Part shown: positions 46,414-56,450 of the stretch, piece after piece | Layout of the letters: the number at the start of each line of letters is the position of its first letter | How positions within the stretch are numbered: position 1 is the stretch's first letter | Assembly: GCF_013201545.1 (NCBI RefSeq) | Contig: NZ_CP053746.1 | Location: 2,197,001 to 2,261,000, forward strand | Reading direction: 5' to 3' | DNA: 64,000 nucleotides | Source: Pseudomonas graminis | GTDB lineage: Bacteria; Pseudomonadota; Gammaproteobacteria; Pseudomonadales; Pseudomonadaceae | Notes under the pieces: model-generated | Database searches by the model: none | Told to the model about the DNA's origin: nothing | What the model saw: only the letters and a program-made list of their open reading frames with translations | Program-made: the position numbers and the translations under genes

Positions 46414-47282
46414 TGAGCAATAAATCTCTGGTTGCCCTGATTGTCTGCGTCGTGTTGGCCGTGGTCGCATGGAACAGCTTTTACATCGTCGCCCAGACCG
46501 AGCGCGCGGTGCTGCTGCAGTTCGGTCGCGTGGTTCAAGCAGATGTTGCCCCAGGCCTGCACGTGAAGATTCCTTACGTGAATCAGGTGCGCAAGTTCGA
46601 TGGTCGCTTGATGACCCTGGATGCGCCGACTCAGCGTTTCCTGACGCTGGAAAAGAAAGCGGTGATGGTTGATGCCTATGCCAAGTGGCGCGTGAAGGAC
46701 GCTGAGCGTTTCTACACCGCGACATCAGGCCTGAAGCAAATCGCCGATGAGCGTCTCTCCCGTCGTCTCGAGTCCGGTCTGCGTGACCAGTTCGGTAAGC
46801 GCACGCTGCACGAGGTGGTTTCGGGTGAGCGTGACGCGTTGATGGCTGACATCACTGCGTCGCTGAACACCATGGCCGGTAAAGAGCTGGGCATCGAAGT
46901 TGTCGATGTTCGGGTCAAGGCCATCGATCTGCCGAAGGAAGTGAACCGCAGCGTGTTCGAACGCATGAGCACCGAACGTGAGCGTGAAGCCCGTGAGCAC
47001 CGCGCCAAGGGTAACGAGTTGGCGGAGGGCATCCGTGCCGACGCCGATCGCCAGCGTCGCGTTCTGTTGGCTGAAGCCTATCGCGAGTCTGAAGAGGCGC
47101 GCGGTGATGGGGATGCTCAAGCGTCCGCGATCTACTCCAAGGCCTACGGTCAGGATCAGGAGTTCTACGCGTTCTACCGTAGCCTGCGCGCCTACCGTGA
47201 AAGCTTCGCAAACAAAAGCGACGTGATGGTGCTGGACCCAGGCAGCGAGTTCTTCCGCTACCTGCAAAAATCCAAGCCGTAA
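46413..47282 (+). CDS. hflC: FtsH protease modulator HflC
   Basis: A 289-residue single-membrane-pass SPFH protein (N-terminal segment VALIVCVVLAVVAWNSFYIV) partnering HflK. The band 7 domain spans about residues 20-190 ('QTERAVLLQFGRVVQADVAPGLHVKIPY'), followed by a coiled-coil rich in Arg and Glu. A hairpin ends the unit downstream (47297-47337), followed by a T-run terminator. Confidence 0.95.
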   Translation: MSNKSLVALIVCVVLAVVAWNSFYIVAQTERAVLLQFGRVVQADVAPGLHVKIPYVNQVRKFDGRLMTLDAPTQRFLTLEKKAVMVDAYAKWRVKDAERFYTATSGLKQIADERLSRRLESGLRDQFGKRTLHEVVSGERDALMADITASLNTMAGKELGIEVVDVRVKAIDLPKEVNRSVFERMSTEREREAREHRAKGNELAEGIRADADRQRRVLLAEAYRESEEARGDGDAQASAIYSKAYGQDQEFYAFYRSLRAYRESFANKSDVMVLDPGSEFFRYLQKSKP

Positions 47283-47296
47283 TCGCATCGGCACCT

Positions 47297-47337
47297 GATC
47301 ACTCCGCCGGGCGGCAAAACAGCCCGTCGGGGTGATC
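47297..47337. terminator. Long hairpin after hflC
   Basis: GATCACTCCGCCGGGC (47297-47312) can pair with GCCCGTCGGGGTGATC (47322-47337) as a 16-bp stem with one wobble and one mismatch and a ten-base loop. There is no T run directly after it, so it may stabilise the hflKC mRNA rather than terminate it. Confidence 0.55.
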
Positions 47338-47365
47338 GCGCGACAAAACGTGTGTATGATGCGGC

Positions 47366-47390
47366 AGCCGGGAAATTCCCGGCTTTTTTG
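47366..47390 (+). terminator. Rho-independent terminator before hisZ
   Basis: AGCCGGGAAATTCCCGGCTT followed by TTTTG forms a GC-rich stem (GCCGGGAA/TTCCCGGC) with a six-T run, ending the hfq-hflC unit. The rest of the 47283-47571 gap shows no gene; the hisZ promoter should lie between 47391 and 47560. Confidence 0.85.
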
Positions 47391-47571
47391 CGTCTGCACG
47401 ATTGATTGGCCGTGGCGTGTTCCGTGCGCGGCAGTTTTTTCGAGGACGGTGTTCACGATAGTGCGGCGCATTGGGCAGGGGGCACTCCTTGCACTGCGTC
47501 CGCAGAATGCTGTCTGCTTCACTCAAGGCTTGCCCAAGGGCCGGCCGCCCGGATTATAGGGGAAAGGCGTA

Positions 47572-48759
47572 ATGGCAACGGTTGACCGCTGGCTGCTGCC
47601 GGATGGCATCGAAGAAGTACTGCCGCCGGAAGCTGCGCGCATTGAAGTCGCGCGTCGTCAGGTGCTGGATCTGTTTCAGAGCTGGGGCTACGAGTTTGTC
47701 GTGACCCCGCACATCGAATACCTCGAATCACTGCTCACCGGTGCGGGCCAGGATCTGGATCTGCGCACCTTCAAAGTCGTCGACCCGCAATCGGGGCGGC
47801 AGATGGGTTTCCGCGCGGACATCACGCCGCAGGTCGCCCGCATCGACGCCCACACCCTGCGTCGCGAAGGCCCAAGCCGTCTCTGCTACGCTGGCAGCGT
47901 GCTGCATGCCCAGCCGCGTGCGCTGTCGTCCTCGCGCAGCCCGATCCAGCTGGGCGCCGAGCTGTACGGCGACGCAAGCCCAAGCAGCGACGTCGAAGTC
48001 ATCAGCCTCATGCTGGCAATGCTGCAACTGGCTGATGTGCCGGACGTCCATATGGACCTTGGCCACGTCGGGATTTACCGCGGTCTTGCCCGCGCTGCCG
48101 GGTTGTCCGGTGAAGTCGAGCAACAGCTGTTTGATGCGCTGCAGCGCAAAGCCATCGACGAGGTCATAGCCTTGACTGAAGGTCTGCCGGCCGATCTGGC
48201 CAGCATGCTGCGCGCGCTGGTGGATCTGTGTGGCGACCGTACCGTGTTGGCGCAGGCGCGCGACCGCCTAGCGAATGCGCCGGCGCCGGTCATCGAAGCG
48301 CTGGACGATCTGCTGGAAATCGCCGAACGTCTGTCGGCCCGGTTTCCTGAGCTACCGTTGTACTTTGACCTTGGCGAGCTGCGCGGCTACCACTACCACA
48401 CGGGTGTGGTGTTTGCGGTTTTCGTTCCGGGTGTTGGTCAGTCGATTGCCCAGGGCGGTCGGTACGATGACATTGGTGCCGACTTCGGTCGCGCGCGCCC
48501 GGCGACGGGGTTTTCCACCGATTTGAAAACCCTGGTGACACGCGGTCAGGCGCAGATCGAGCTACCGTCTGGCGGTATCTGGATGCCGGACAGCACTGAT
48601 GCAGCGCTGTGGCAAAAGGTCTGTCAGCTGCGCGCAGAAGGTCAGCGTGTGGTTCAGGCCTTGCCAGGCCAACCGGTTTCAGCGGCGCAAGACGCTGACT
48701 GCGATCGGCAATTGATTCAGCAGGGCGAGCGTTGGCAGGTAATGCCGCTGGCCTCTTGA
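47572..48759 (+). CDS. hisZ: ATP phosphoribosyltransferase regulatory subunit
   Basis: A 395-residue protein resembling the catalytic core of histidyl-tRNA synthetase but without the anticodon-binding domain. It pairs with a short-form HisG (encoded elsewhere) to make active ATP phosphoribosyltransferase for histidine synthesis. Features: '[17 protein letters not shown]' (motif 2 like), '[21 protein letters not shown]' and '[23 protein letters not shown]' (motif 3 like). Start ATG 47572 after GGGGAAAGG. It lies upstream of purA with 54 bases between. Confidence 0.95.
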   Translation: MATVDRWLLPDGIEEVLPPEAARIEVARRQVLDLFQSWGYEFVVTPHIEYLESLLTGAGQDLDLRTFKVVDPQSGRQMGFRADITPQVARIDAHTLRREGPSRLCYAGSVLHAQPRALSSSRSPIQLGAELYGDASPSSDVEVISLMLAMLQLADVPDVHMDLGHVGIYRGLARAAGLSGEVEQQLFDALQRKAIDEVIALTEGLPADLASMLRALVDLCGDRTVLAQARDRLANAPAPVIEALDDLLEIAERLSARFPELPLYFDLGELRGYHYHTGVVFAVFVPGVGQSIAQGGRYDDIGADFGRARPATGFSTDLKTLVTRGQAQIELPSGGIWMPDSTDAALWQKVCQLRAEGQRVVQALPGQPVSAAQDADCDRQLIQQGERWQVMPLAS

Positions 48760-50106
<1,347 letters not shown>

Positions 50107-50121
50107 TAAGTCGTTGAAACA

Positions 50122-50155
50122 CAAACAAAGGGTCGCCTCGGCGGCCCTTTGTTTT
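50122..50155 (+). terminator. Rho-independent terminator after purA
   Basis: CAAACAAAGGGTCGCC paired with GGCGGCCCTTTGTTTTG makes a stem of CAAAGGG/CCCTTTG and inner CGCC/GGCG around a short loop, followed by TTTTG. Confidence 0.88.
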
Positions 50156-50256
50156 GCCCCCTGAAAACTGCCGAGCACTGCGGCACGACCCTTGCTGTGA
50201 TTCCACGTATAAAACGATGCCATCATTTTAATGGCGTGTGTTGTGGGGGAATTCCT

Positions 50257-52191
50257 GTGTCGGCTGTTACTTCTCTTCTACGCAGTCGCTTGCTGCGACC
50301 CGTATTCATTGCTCTTGGTATCGCGCTTCTGGTGCAAGTGCTGGTTGCCGTCGCCCTTACACGGAGCACCGTTACTGCGCTTGAGGCTGAGCTGGCGGCG
50401 CGGCTGAGTGTAGATTCGCAACACTTGACCGGCGAGCTGGAGCAGGCGAGCCGCGACGTAACGTCCAGTCTGGACAGTCTCTCGCAAAATACACGTCAGC
50501 GCCTGAGCGCCGGGCTGTCGACGCGTCTGAAAGATGAACAGAAGCAACTGCGTGCGACGCTGGAGAAGGATCTTCAGGATTCAGCGACGGACATGGCCGA
50601 GCTGCTGGCTGCGGTCGCGCCACGGGCGATGTGGGATGGCGATACGCCGACGCTGTCGGAGTTCGCGCGCCGTGCGCAACGCAATCCGAATGTGCTGTTC
50701 GTGGTCTACGACGACGCTCAAGGCGAGCACTTGACGCGTTATCTGAATCGCGAGAACGAATCCATCAAAGCTCTGCTGGCGAAGGGTGAGGGTGAGCGCG
50801 CCATGGACAAGGTCCTGAACGCGGCGCAGAAAGACCCATCGGTGTATTACGTAGAAGCATCGATCAGCCCCAATGGCGTCGAGATCGGCAAAGTCCGAAT
50901 GGGTGTGTCGACCACCTCTGTGGAAGAGAATCTGGCAGCGCTGGACAAGCGCTTTATTGCGTTGATCGGCAGCGGTGATCAGCTGGTTTCGGAAAGCCTG
51001 GGCGGCGCTGCGGCCGAGAGTTCTGCCGCGTTGCGCTCGCGTCTGCAGACGGCGCAATCGTCGGCCACTGCGATGGCGACCAATACCAGCTCCGCTGTGC
51101 AGGAGGCCGCGACCACGCTGCGCTGGAGAATCGGTGTCGGGCTGTCTCTGGTGGGGCTTGGCGTGCTGGTGGCGTTGGCCATCGTGCTGGGGCGCCGCGT
51201 TGTACTGCGCTTGCAGTTGCTCAACCGTGCGCTGGACGATTTGGCGGCAGGTGAAGGCGATTTGACCAAGCGCGTCAAACTCAACAGCAACGATGAGATA
51301 GGCGACATGGCCGCGGCCGTAAACCGCTTCGTTGACAAGTTGCAGCCGATCGTTCGAGAGGCGGGGGATGTGGCGCAGCAGACTGGCGTCGAGATTGGCG
51401 CCATGAGCAAGCGCAACGCGGGCGCCGGCGCTGCGGCCGAATTGCAGCGCGATGAGGTGGCTGCCAGCCTTCAAGCGCTGGCACAGATGGCAGACGAGGC
51501 CCAGGCCGAGAGCCAGGCGATGCAGGCAGCATTGCGGCAGGTCGTGGACATTCGCCAGGCAACGGATGAAAACACGCGCACCTCCAATCAGGTTGGCAGT
51601 TTGATCGAGGCGCTGGCCGGGCAGGTGGAGACGGGTGCCCAGGTCATCGAGCGGCTGGCGCAGCAAAGCCAGCAGATCGAAGTGGTGCTGGAAGTGATCC
51701 ATGGCATCGCCGAGCAAACCAACCTGCTTGCCCTCAACGCTGCCATTGAAGCAGCGCGCGCCGGCGAAACCGGTCGGGGTTTCGCGGTTGTCGCCGATGA
51801 GGTGCGCGCGTTGGCGAGCAAGACGCAAAGCTCAACGGGGGATATCCAGGAACACATCGCCAAGCTGCAGTCCGGGGCGCGCGAAGCCGTGGCGACGATT
51901 GGTCTCGCAGGGCGTCAGGCCAAAGAAGGGCTTGCGGTGCTGAAAGACAGCGCGCGACTGCAGCAGTCTGTGCAGGTGTCTGTCGAGCAGGTTCATGCGG
52001 CGATTGGTCTGGCCACTCGGGCCGCAGAGCATCAGGCTCAGGGCGCGCAAGCGGTGCGGGGGCGTGTAGAAGTCATTCACGCTCAAGCCGAGAAGGCTGC
52101 CCAGGCCGTGGTCGAGACCACCGCCAGCGGCAAGACGCTGGACAGGCTGGCCGCGCAGCTCAAGGCCAGTCTGGGGCAGTTCCGCGCCTAG
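50257..52191 (+). CDS. Methyl-accepting chemotaxis protein
   Basis: About 644 residues from GTG 50257 (behind GTGGGGGA); an in-frame reading from 50149 adds non-homologous leader. Two membrane segments (residues 12-33 and about 289-312) bracket a periplasmic sensor domain of about 250 residues with a helical start and a strand-rich core ('[20 protein letters not shown]', '[22 protein letters not shown]'). HAMP spans about 312-365 and the cytoplasmic signalling domain 365-644, with the hairpin tip '[36 protein letters not shown]'. No C-terminal CheR-tether pentapeptide is seen. The ligand is not predictable. Confidence 0.92.
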   Translation: MSAVTSLLRSRLLRPVFIALGIALLVQVLVAVALTRSTVTALEAELAARLSVDSQHLTGELEQASRDVTSSLDSLSQNTRQRLSAGLSTRLKDEQKQLRATLEKDLQDSATDMAELLAAVAPRAMWDGDTPTLSEFARRAQRNPNVLFVVYDDAQGEHLTRYLNRENESIKALLAKGEGERAMDKVLNAAQKDPSVYYVEASISPNGVEIGKVRMGVSTTSVEENLAALDKRFIALIGSGDQLVSESLGGAAAESSAALRSRLQTAQSSATAMATNTSSAVQEAATTLRWRIGVGLSLVGLGVLVALAIVLGRRVVLRLQLLNRALDDLAAGEGDLTKRVKLNSNDEIGDMAAAVNRFVDKLQPIVREAGDVAQQTGVEIGAMSKRNAGAGAAAELQRDEVAASLQALAQMADEAQAESQAMQAALRQVVDIRQATDENTRTSNQVGSLIEALAGQVETGAQVIERLAQQSQQIEVVLEVIHGIAEQTNLLALNAAIEAARAGETGRGFAVVADEVRALASKTQSSTGDIQEHIAKLQSGAREAVATIGLAGRQAKEGLAVLKDSARLQQSVQVSVEQVHAAIGLATRAAEHQAQGAQAVRGRVEVIHAQAEKAAQAVVETTASGKTLDRLAAQLKASLGQFRA

Positions 52192-52205
52192 TCACCTGCA
52201 CGGAT

Positions 52206-52225
52206 GGGGGTTATTGCAGCCCCCC
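52206..52225 (+). terminator. Probable terminator hairpin after the chemoreceptor gene
   Basis: GGGGG at 52206-52210 pairs with CCCCC at 52221-52225 across a ten-base loop, then an A-rich run (AGAAAACAAAAAAC). It is a weak plus-strand terminator since a T run is lacking. Confidence 0.4.
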
Positions 52226-52232
52226 AGAAAAC

Positions 52233-52260
52233 AAAAAACCGAGCACTTGGCTCGGTTTTG
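52233..52260 (-). terminator. Terminator downstream of the first tRNA-Leu
   Basis: Read on the minus strand, CAAAACCGAGCCAAGTGCTC followed by GGTTTTTT gives an AACCGAG/CTCGGTT stem with a T run, ending the tRNA transcript. Confidence 0.85.
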
Positions 52261-52266
52261 TTTGTT

Positions 52267-52353
52267 TGGTGCCCAGAAGAAGACTCGAACTTCCACGACC
52301 TTGCGGTCACCAGCACCTGAAGCTGGCGTGTCTACCAATTTCACCATCTGGGC
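52267..52353 (-). tRNA. tRNA-Leu (CAG)
   Basis: An 87-nt gene with encoded CCA (TGG at 52267-52269 on the plus strand). The acceptor stem pairs GCCCAGA with TCTGGGC. The anticodon stem is CCAGC/GCTGG with loop TTCAGGT, anticodon CAG, which reads CUG, a very common Leu codon in GC-rich genomes. The long variable arm (TGACCGCAAGGTC) is typical of tRNA-Leu and the T-loop is TTCGAGTC. It is identical to the copy at 52550-52636. Confidence 0.95.
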
Positions 52354-52362
52354 ATGGCGCTG

Positions 52363-52391
52363 ATTTAATTAGATTTTTCGTGGGAGTGCAA
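52363..52391 (-). promoter_or_regulatory. Sigma-70 promoter of the first tRNA-Leu
   Basis: On the minus strand, TTGCAC (52386-52391) and TTAAAT (52363-52368) are 17 bases apart and the tRNA 5' end lies nine bases after the -10 box. Confidence 0.6.
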
Positions 52392-52518
52392 CTGAATTTT
52401 TGAATTTGTTGGAGGCACGGCGGGGGGGATGCATTTGCAGCGAGGGGCAGAGCACGAGATGTGATCTACGCTAACTGATATTTTTACTACGCTTGACTTT
52501 TCAAACCGCAAAATGCAC

Positions 52519-52541
52519 AAAACCGAGTCTAAGCTCGGTTT
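52519..52541 (-). terminator. Terminator downstream of the second tRNA-Leu
   Basis: The minus-strand sequence AAACCGAGCTTAGACTCGG followed by TTTTG forms an AACCGAG/CTCGGTT stem and a short T run; it resembles the hairpin after the other copy but with a different loop. Confidence 0.8.
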
Positions 52542-52549
52542 CGTTGAAT

Positions 52550-52636
52550 TGGTGCCCAGAAGAAGACTCGAACTTCCACGACCTTGCGGTCACCAGCACC
52601 TGAAGCTGGCGTGTCTACCAATTTCACCATCTGGGC
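52550..52636 (-). tRNA. tRNA-Leu (CAG), second copy
   Basis: Identical in sequence to the gene at 52267-52353: anticodon CAG in a TTCAGGT loop, long variable arm and encoded CCA (TGG at 52550-52552). The two genes lie in the same orientation with separate promoters and terminators, so each appears to be transcribed independently. The 196-base space between them contains no gene. Confidence 0.95.
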
Positions 52637-52645
52637 AGTTCGTTG

Positions 52646-52674
52646 ATTTCATTCGATATTTCGTTTGATTTCAA
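52646..52674 (-). promoter_or_regulatory. Sigma-70 promoter of the second tRNA-Leu
   Basis: TTGAAA (52669-52674) and TGAAAT (52646-52651) are 17 bases apart on the minus strand, in the same position relative to the tRNA as in the first copy. The -10 box is a weak match. Confidence 0.45.
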
Positions 52675-52849
52675 CTACAACTTGGCAGTGCCGTCGTTGT
52701 GGGGCGCATCTTACGGAGGAGATTGAGGGCTGTAAAGCCCCCGTGCGAAAATAATTTGAAATAGCGAAAAGCCCCAGCAAATGCTGTCTTCGCGTTTCAA
52801 TGTGGTATATGCCAAACTAATTACATACAGATAAGGTGAATTCATTCTA

Positions 52850-55468
52850 ATGGCCGATTGGCAGTCCCTCGATCCCGAGGCCGCTCGTGAAGCGGAAAAA
52901 TACGAAAACCCCATCCCTAGCCGTGAGCTGATTCTGGCGCACCTCTCCGAGCGCGGTTCGCCTGCTGCCCGGGAGCAGTTGGTGGAAGAGTTTGGCCTGA
53001 CGACTGAAGATCAGATCGAGGCCTTGCGGCGTCGGCTCCGTGCCATGGAGCGCGATGCCCAATTGATTTACACCCGCCGTGGCACGTACGCACCGGTCGA
53101 CAAGCTGGACCTCATCCTGGGTCGCATCAGCGGTCACCGTGACGGCTTCGGTTTCCTAGTCCCGGATGATGGCTCCGACGACCTGTTCATGAGCCCTGCG
53201 CAGATGCGTCTGGTGTTCGACGGTGACCGCGCACTGGCACGCGTCTCGGGTCTGGACCGTCGCGGTCGACGCGAAGGCGTGATTGTCGAAGTCATTTCCC
53301 GCGCGCACGAAACCGTAGTGGGTCGCTATTTCGAAGAAAGCGGCATCGGTTTCGTTCAGCCGGACAACCCAAAAATCCAGCAAGAAGTGCTGATCACCCC
53401 TGGCCGTAACAACGGCGCCAAGGTCGGTCAGTTCGTCGAGGTGAAAATCACCCACTGGCCGACCCCGCGTTTCCAGCCGCAGGGCGACGTGGTTGAGGTG
53501 GTGGGCAATTACATGGCGCCCGGCATGGAGATCGATGTCGCGCTGCGTACCTACGACATTCCTCACGTTTGGCCCGAGGCGGTGCTCAAAGAAGCCGCGA
53601 AGCTGAAGCCGCAAGTGGAGGAGAAGGACAAGGAAAACCGCGTCGATCTGCGTCACCTTCCATTCGTCACCATCGACGGTGAAGACGCCCGCGACTTCGA
53701 CGATGCTGTTTTCTGCGAAGCCAAGCCCGGCAAGCTGCGCCTGTTCTCTGGCGGCTGGAAGCTCTATGTGGCGATCGCCGATGTATCAAGCTACGTGAAG
53801 CTCGGCTCGGCGCTCGACGCTGAGTCTCAGGTGCGCGGCAACTCGGTGTATTTCCCTGAGCGTGTGATCCCGATGCTTCCTGAGCAGCTGTCCAACGGGC
53901 TGTGTTCGCTGAATCCGCTGGTTGATCGTCTGGCAATGGTTTGCGAGATGACTATCTCCAAAACCGGCGAGATGACCGACTACGTTTTCTATGAAGCCGT
54001 GATCCACTCCCATGCACGCCTGACCTACAACAAGGTCAGCTCGATGCTGGAGCATCCCAAAGCCGCCGAAGCCAAGCAGCTGCGCGAGCAGTATGGCGAC
54101 GTCGTGCCGCACCTGAAGCAGCTTTATGCGCTGTACAAAGTGCTGTTGGGAGCCCGGCATGTCCGCGGTGCCATCGATTTTGAAACCCAGGAAACCCGGA
54201 TTATTTTCGGCACTGAGCGCAAAATCGCCGAGATCCGTCCGACCACTCGAAACGATGCGCACAAGCTGATTGAAGAATGCATGCTCGCTGCGAACGTGGC
54301 GACTGCTGCGTTTCTCAAGAAGCACGAGATCCCTGCGCTGTATCGCGTGCACGACGGTCCGCCGCCTGAGCGCCTGGAAAAGCTGCGTGCCTTCCTCGGC
54401 GAGTTGGGTCTTTCCCTGCACAAGGGCAAAGACGGCCCGACGCCGAAGGACTATCAGGCGCTGCTCGAAACCATTAAGGACCGTCCGGATTACCACCTGA
54501 TCCAGACCGTCATGCTGCGTTCGTTGAGCCAGGCGGTGTACAGCTCGGATAACCATGGCCACTTTGGTTTGAATTACGAGGCGTACACCCACTTCACCTC
54601 GCCGATTCGTCGCTACCCGGACTTGCTGACTCACCGCGCGATCCGCAGTGTGATCCGCTCCAAGCAGGAAACGCCGCACGTTCGCCGTGCCGGTGCTCCG
54701 GTCATTCCGAAGGCCCGTATTTACCCGTACGACGAAGCGATGCTCGAGCAACTGGGCGAACAGTGCTCGATGAGCGAGCGCCGTGCCGATGAGGCAACCC
54801 GCGACGTGACGAACTGGCTGAAATGCGAGTTCATGAAAGACCGCGTTGGCGAGTCGTTCCCGGGCGTGATCACGGCAGTCACCGGCTTTGGTCTGTTCGT
54901 CGAGCTGACCGATATCTACGTCGAAGGCCTGGTGCACGTCACCGCATTGCCGGGTGACTACTACCACTTCGATCCGGTCCATCATCGCCTGGCCGGCGAG
55001 CGCACAGGCCGTAGCTTCCGCCTGGGCGACACCGTTGAAGTGCGTGTCATGCGTGTTGATCTGGACGAGCGCAAGATCGATTTCGAAATGTCCGAGAAAA
55101 CCACCAGCGCGCCGATCGGCCGTAAGCGTCGGACGTCCGAGCCTGCCGCGGCAGAGAAGGGCAAGGATTCCAAGGAATCGTCGTCTGCTTCCAAGTCCGG
55201 TCGCCGCACTGCGAAAGAGCCTGTTGCCGAGGCCTATCGGCCAAGTGATGCGGCTGCCAAGAATGCAGAAGTGCGCAAAAGCCGTGAAATGAAAAAAGCC
55301 CTGCTGACTGAAGCCAAGGGTGGTAGCAAGGCATCGTCGGGAAAGTCGACGAGTGATTCTGCTGGGGCTTCCGGTAAAACCAGCAAGCATCGCAAAGGCT
55401 CGTCCAAGTCGGGTTCGGCCTCTGCTTCAGGCGGTGGCAGCGTGCGCAAACCTAAGGCGAAGTCATGA
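52850..55468 (+). CDS. rnr: Ribonuclease R
   Basis: An 872-residue 3'-5' exoribonuclease able to degrade structured RNA. Order of domains: an N-terminal helix-turn-helix-like region, cold-shock domains, the RNB catalytic domain with VTIDGEDARDFDDAVFCE (near residue 275-292; the Asp cluster binds Mg2+), an S1 domain ('GESFPGVITAVTGFGLFVEL') and a long Lys/Ser/Ala-rich tail from about residue 765 ('KGSSKSGSASASGGGSVRKPKAKS' type). Start ATG 52850 after AAGG. The stop overlaps the rlmB start (ATGA). Confidence 0.96.
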   Translation: MADWQSLDPEAAREAEKYENPIPSRELILAHLSERGSPAAREQLVEEFGLTTEDQIEALRRRLRAMERDAQLIYTRRGTYAPVDKLDLILGRISGHRDGFGFLVPDDGSDDLFMSPAQMRLVFDGDRALARVSGLDRRGRREGVIVEVISRAHETVVGRYFEESGIGFVQPDNPKIQQEVLITPGRNNGAKVGQFVEVKITHWPTPRFQPQGDVVEVVGNYMAPGMEIDVALRTYDIPHVWPEAVLKEAAKLKPQVEEKDKENRVDLRHLPFVTIDGEDARDFDDAVFCEAKPGKLRLFSGGWKLYVAIADVSSYVKLGSALDAESQVRGNSVYFPERVIPMLPEQLSNGLCSLNPLVDRLAMVCEMTISKTGEMTDYVFYEAVIHSHARLTYNKVSSMLEHPKAAEAKQLREQYGDVVPHLKQLYALYKVLLGARHVRGAIDFETQETRIIFGTERKIAEIRPTTRNDAHKLIEECMLAANVATAAFLKKHEIPALYRVHDGPPPERLEKLRAFLGELGLSLHKGKDGPTPKDYQALLETIKDRPDYHLIQTVMLRSLSQAVYSSDNHGHFGLNYEAYTHFTSPIRRYPDLLTHRAIRSVIRSKQETPHVRRAGAPVIPKARIYPYDEAMLEQLGEQCSMSERRADEATRDVTNWLKCEFMKDRVGESFPGVITAVTGFGLFVELTDIYVEGLVHVTALPGDYYHFDPVHHRLAGERTGRSFRLGDTVEVRVMRVDLDERKIDFEMSEKTTSAPIGRKRRTSEPAAAEKGKDSKESSSASKSGRRTAKEPVAEAYRPSDAAAKNAEVRKSREMKKALLTEAKGGSKASSGKSTSDSAGASGKTSKHRKGSSKSGSASASGGGSVRKPKAKS

Positions 55469-56214
55469 GTCAGCTGGAAAAAATCTACGGCGTTCATGCC
55501 GTAGAGGCGTTGTTGCGTCATCACCCGAAGCGGGTCAAGCAGATCTGGCTGGCTGAAGGGCGCAGCGACCCACGGGTTCAAGTGCTCATCGAACTCGCTG
55601 CGCAAAACCGCGTGTCGGTGGGGCAAGCCGAGCGCCGCGAAATGGATGCCTGGGTAGAAGGTGTTCACCAGGGCGTGGTAGCGGATGTCAGCCCGAGCCA
55701 GGTCTGGGGCGAGGCGATGCTTGACGAGCTGCTCGACCGCACCGAAGGTCCGCCGCTGATTCTGGTCCTGGATGGCGTCACCGATCCGCATAACCTGGGC
55801 GCCTGCCTGCGGACTGCCGATGCGGCCGGTGCGCTGGCGGTGATCGTGCCCAAGGACAAGTCTGCGACGTTGACGCCGACCGTTCGGAAAGTGGCATGCG
55901 GTGCAGCGGAGGTCATTCCTCTCGTCGCCGTGACCAACCTGGCTCGCACGCTGGAAAAACTCCAGCAACGCGGGCTATGGGTCGTCGGCACTGCGGGCGA
56001 GGCCGAGCAGGAGTTGTATCAGCAGGATCTGACGGGCCCGACCATCCTGATCATGGGCGCCGAAGGCAAAGGCATGCGCCGCCTGACCCGCGAGCATTGC
56101 GATTATCTGGTACGTCTGCCGATGGCGGGCAGCGTCAGCAGCCTCAACGTTTCGGTCGCGACAGGCGTCTGCCTGTTCGAAGCCCTGCGCCAGCGCGCGG
56201 CTGCCAAGAAGTAG
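55465..56214 (+). CDS. rlmB: 23S rRNA (guanosine-2'-O)-methyltransferase
   Basis: A 249-residue SpoU-family enzyme methylating G2251 of 23S rRNA. N-terminal substrate-binding domain, then the SPOUT motifs 'LVLDGVTDPHNLGACLRTADAAG', 'LIMGAEGKGMRRL' and 'LPMAGSVSSLNVSVATGVCLFEA' (knotted SAM-binding fold). Translationally coupled to rnr by a four-base overlap, the conserved rnr-rlmB arrangement. Confidence 0.96.
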   Translation: MSQLEKIYGVHAVEALLRHHPKRVKQIWLAEGRSDPRVQVLIELAAQNRVSVGQAERREMDAWVEGVHQGVVADVSPSQVWGEAMLDELLDRTEGPPLILVLDGVTDPHNLGACLRTADAAGALAVIVPKDKSATLTPTVRKVACGAAEVIPLVAVTNLARTLEKLQQRGLWVVGTAGEAEQELYQQDLTGPTILIMGAEGKGMRRLTREHCDYLVRLPMAGSVSSLNVSVATGVCLFEALRQRAAAKK

Positions 56215-56227
56215 TTGTCAGTAGCGA

Positions 56228-56278
56228 GCTGCAAGCCTCAAGCCCGAGCCAGTCACGCTCCGGCTTGTAGCTTGTAGC
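56228..56278. repeat. Inverted repeat between rlmB and rpsF
   Basis: GCTGCAAGCCTCAAGCC (56228-56244) and GGCTTGTAGCTTGTAGC (56262-56278) are imperfect inverted copies (14 of 17 positions), with a 17-base spacer. Related 'GCTTGTAGCTTGTAGC' arrays are scattered in Pseudomonas genomes; it may form a cruciform or a terminator-like hairpin after rlmB. Confidence 0.6.
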
Positions 56279-56311
56279 TTAAAGCCATTGCTCAAATATT
56301 CACCAATCTCC

Positions 56312-56340
56312 TTGCGCCCCTCCGACCCCTTCTCTACAAT
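56312..56340 (+). promoter_or_regulatory. Sigma-70 promoter for the rpsF operon
   Basis: TTGCGC (56312-56317) and TACAAT (56335-56340) are 17 bases apart, about 116 bases before the rpsF start. The -10 box is a near-consensus match, so transcription should begin about 56347, giving a leader of about 110 bases. Confidence 0.6.
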
Positions 56341-56405
56341 CGCGTCCCTTGCTGTCATGGCAGGCCCTGTGCCTGTTCCTGTGCAAGATAAACCAGTGTT
56401 ATTCA

Positions 56406-56450
56406 CTCCTTGTCTGACCGCTTTGGCGGCAGGCTACAACCCGTAAGGAG
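56406..56450 (+). promoter_or_regulatory. Probable S6:S18 autoregulatory leader
   Basis: CTCCTT (56406-56411) is complementary to AAGGAG (56445-56450), the rpsF ribosome-binding site, closing a structure around an inner CTGACCGC/GCGGCAG hairpin (56414-56431). On the 3' side an unpaired CTACAACCCGT carries a CCG (56441-56443). This is the layout described for the S6:S18-binding mRNA motif, in which the protein pair binds the leader and blocks rpsF translation. Folding was judged by eye. Confidence 0.6.

Noticed and set aside
47332..47559. 75-residue plus-strand frame between hflC and hisZ considered as YjeT
   Set aside because: No hydrophobic segment typical of DUF2065 is present, and it crosses the terminator hairpin.
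52267..52636. Attachment site of a genomic island in tRNA-Leu
   Set aside because: Both tRNA genes are intact, there is no integrase nearby and no duplicated partial tRNA end beyond the pair itself.
52711..52914. Short minus-strand frame before rnr
   Set aside because: It overlaps the rnr start and ribosome-binding region, and no homologous motif is seen.
53786..55390. Antisense open frame (534 residues) opposite rnr
   Set aside because: Same shadow effect; low-complexity composition and no ribosome-binding site.
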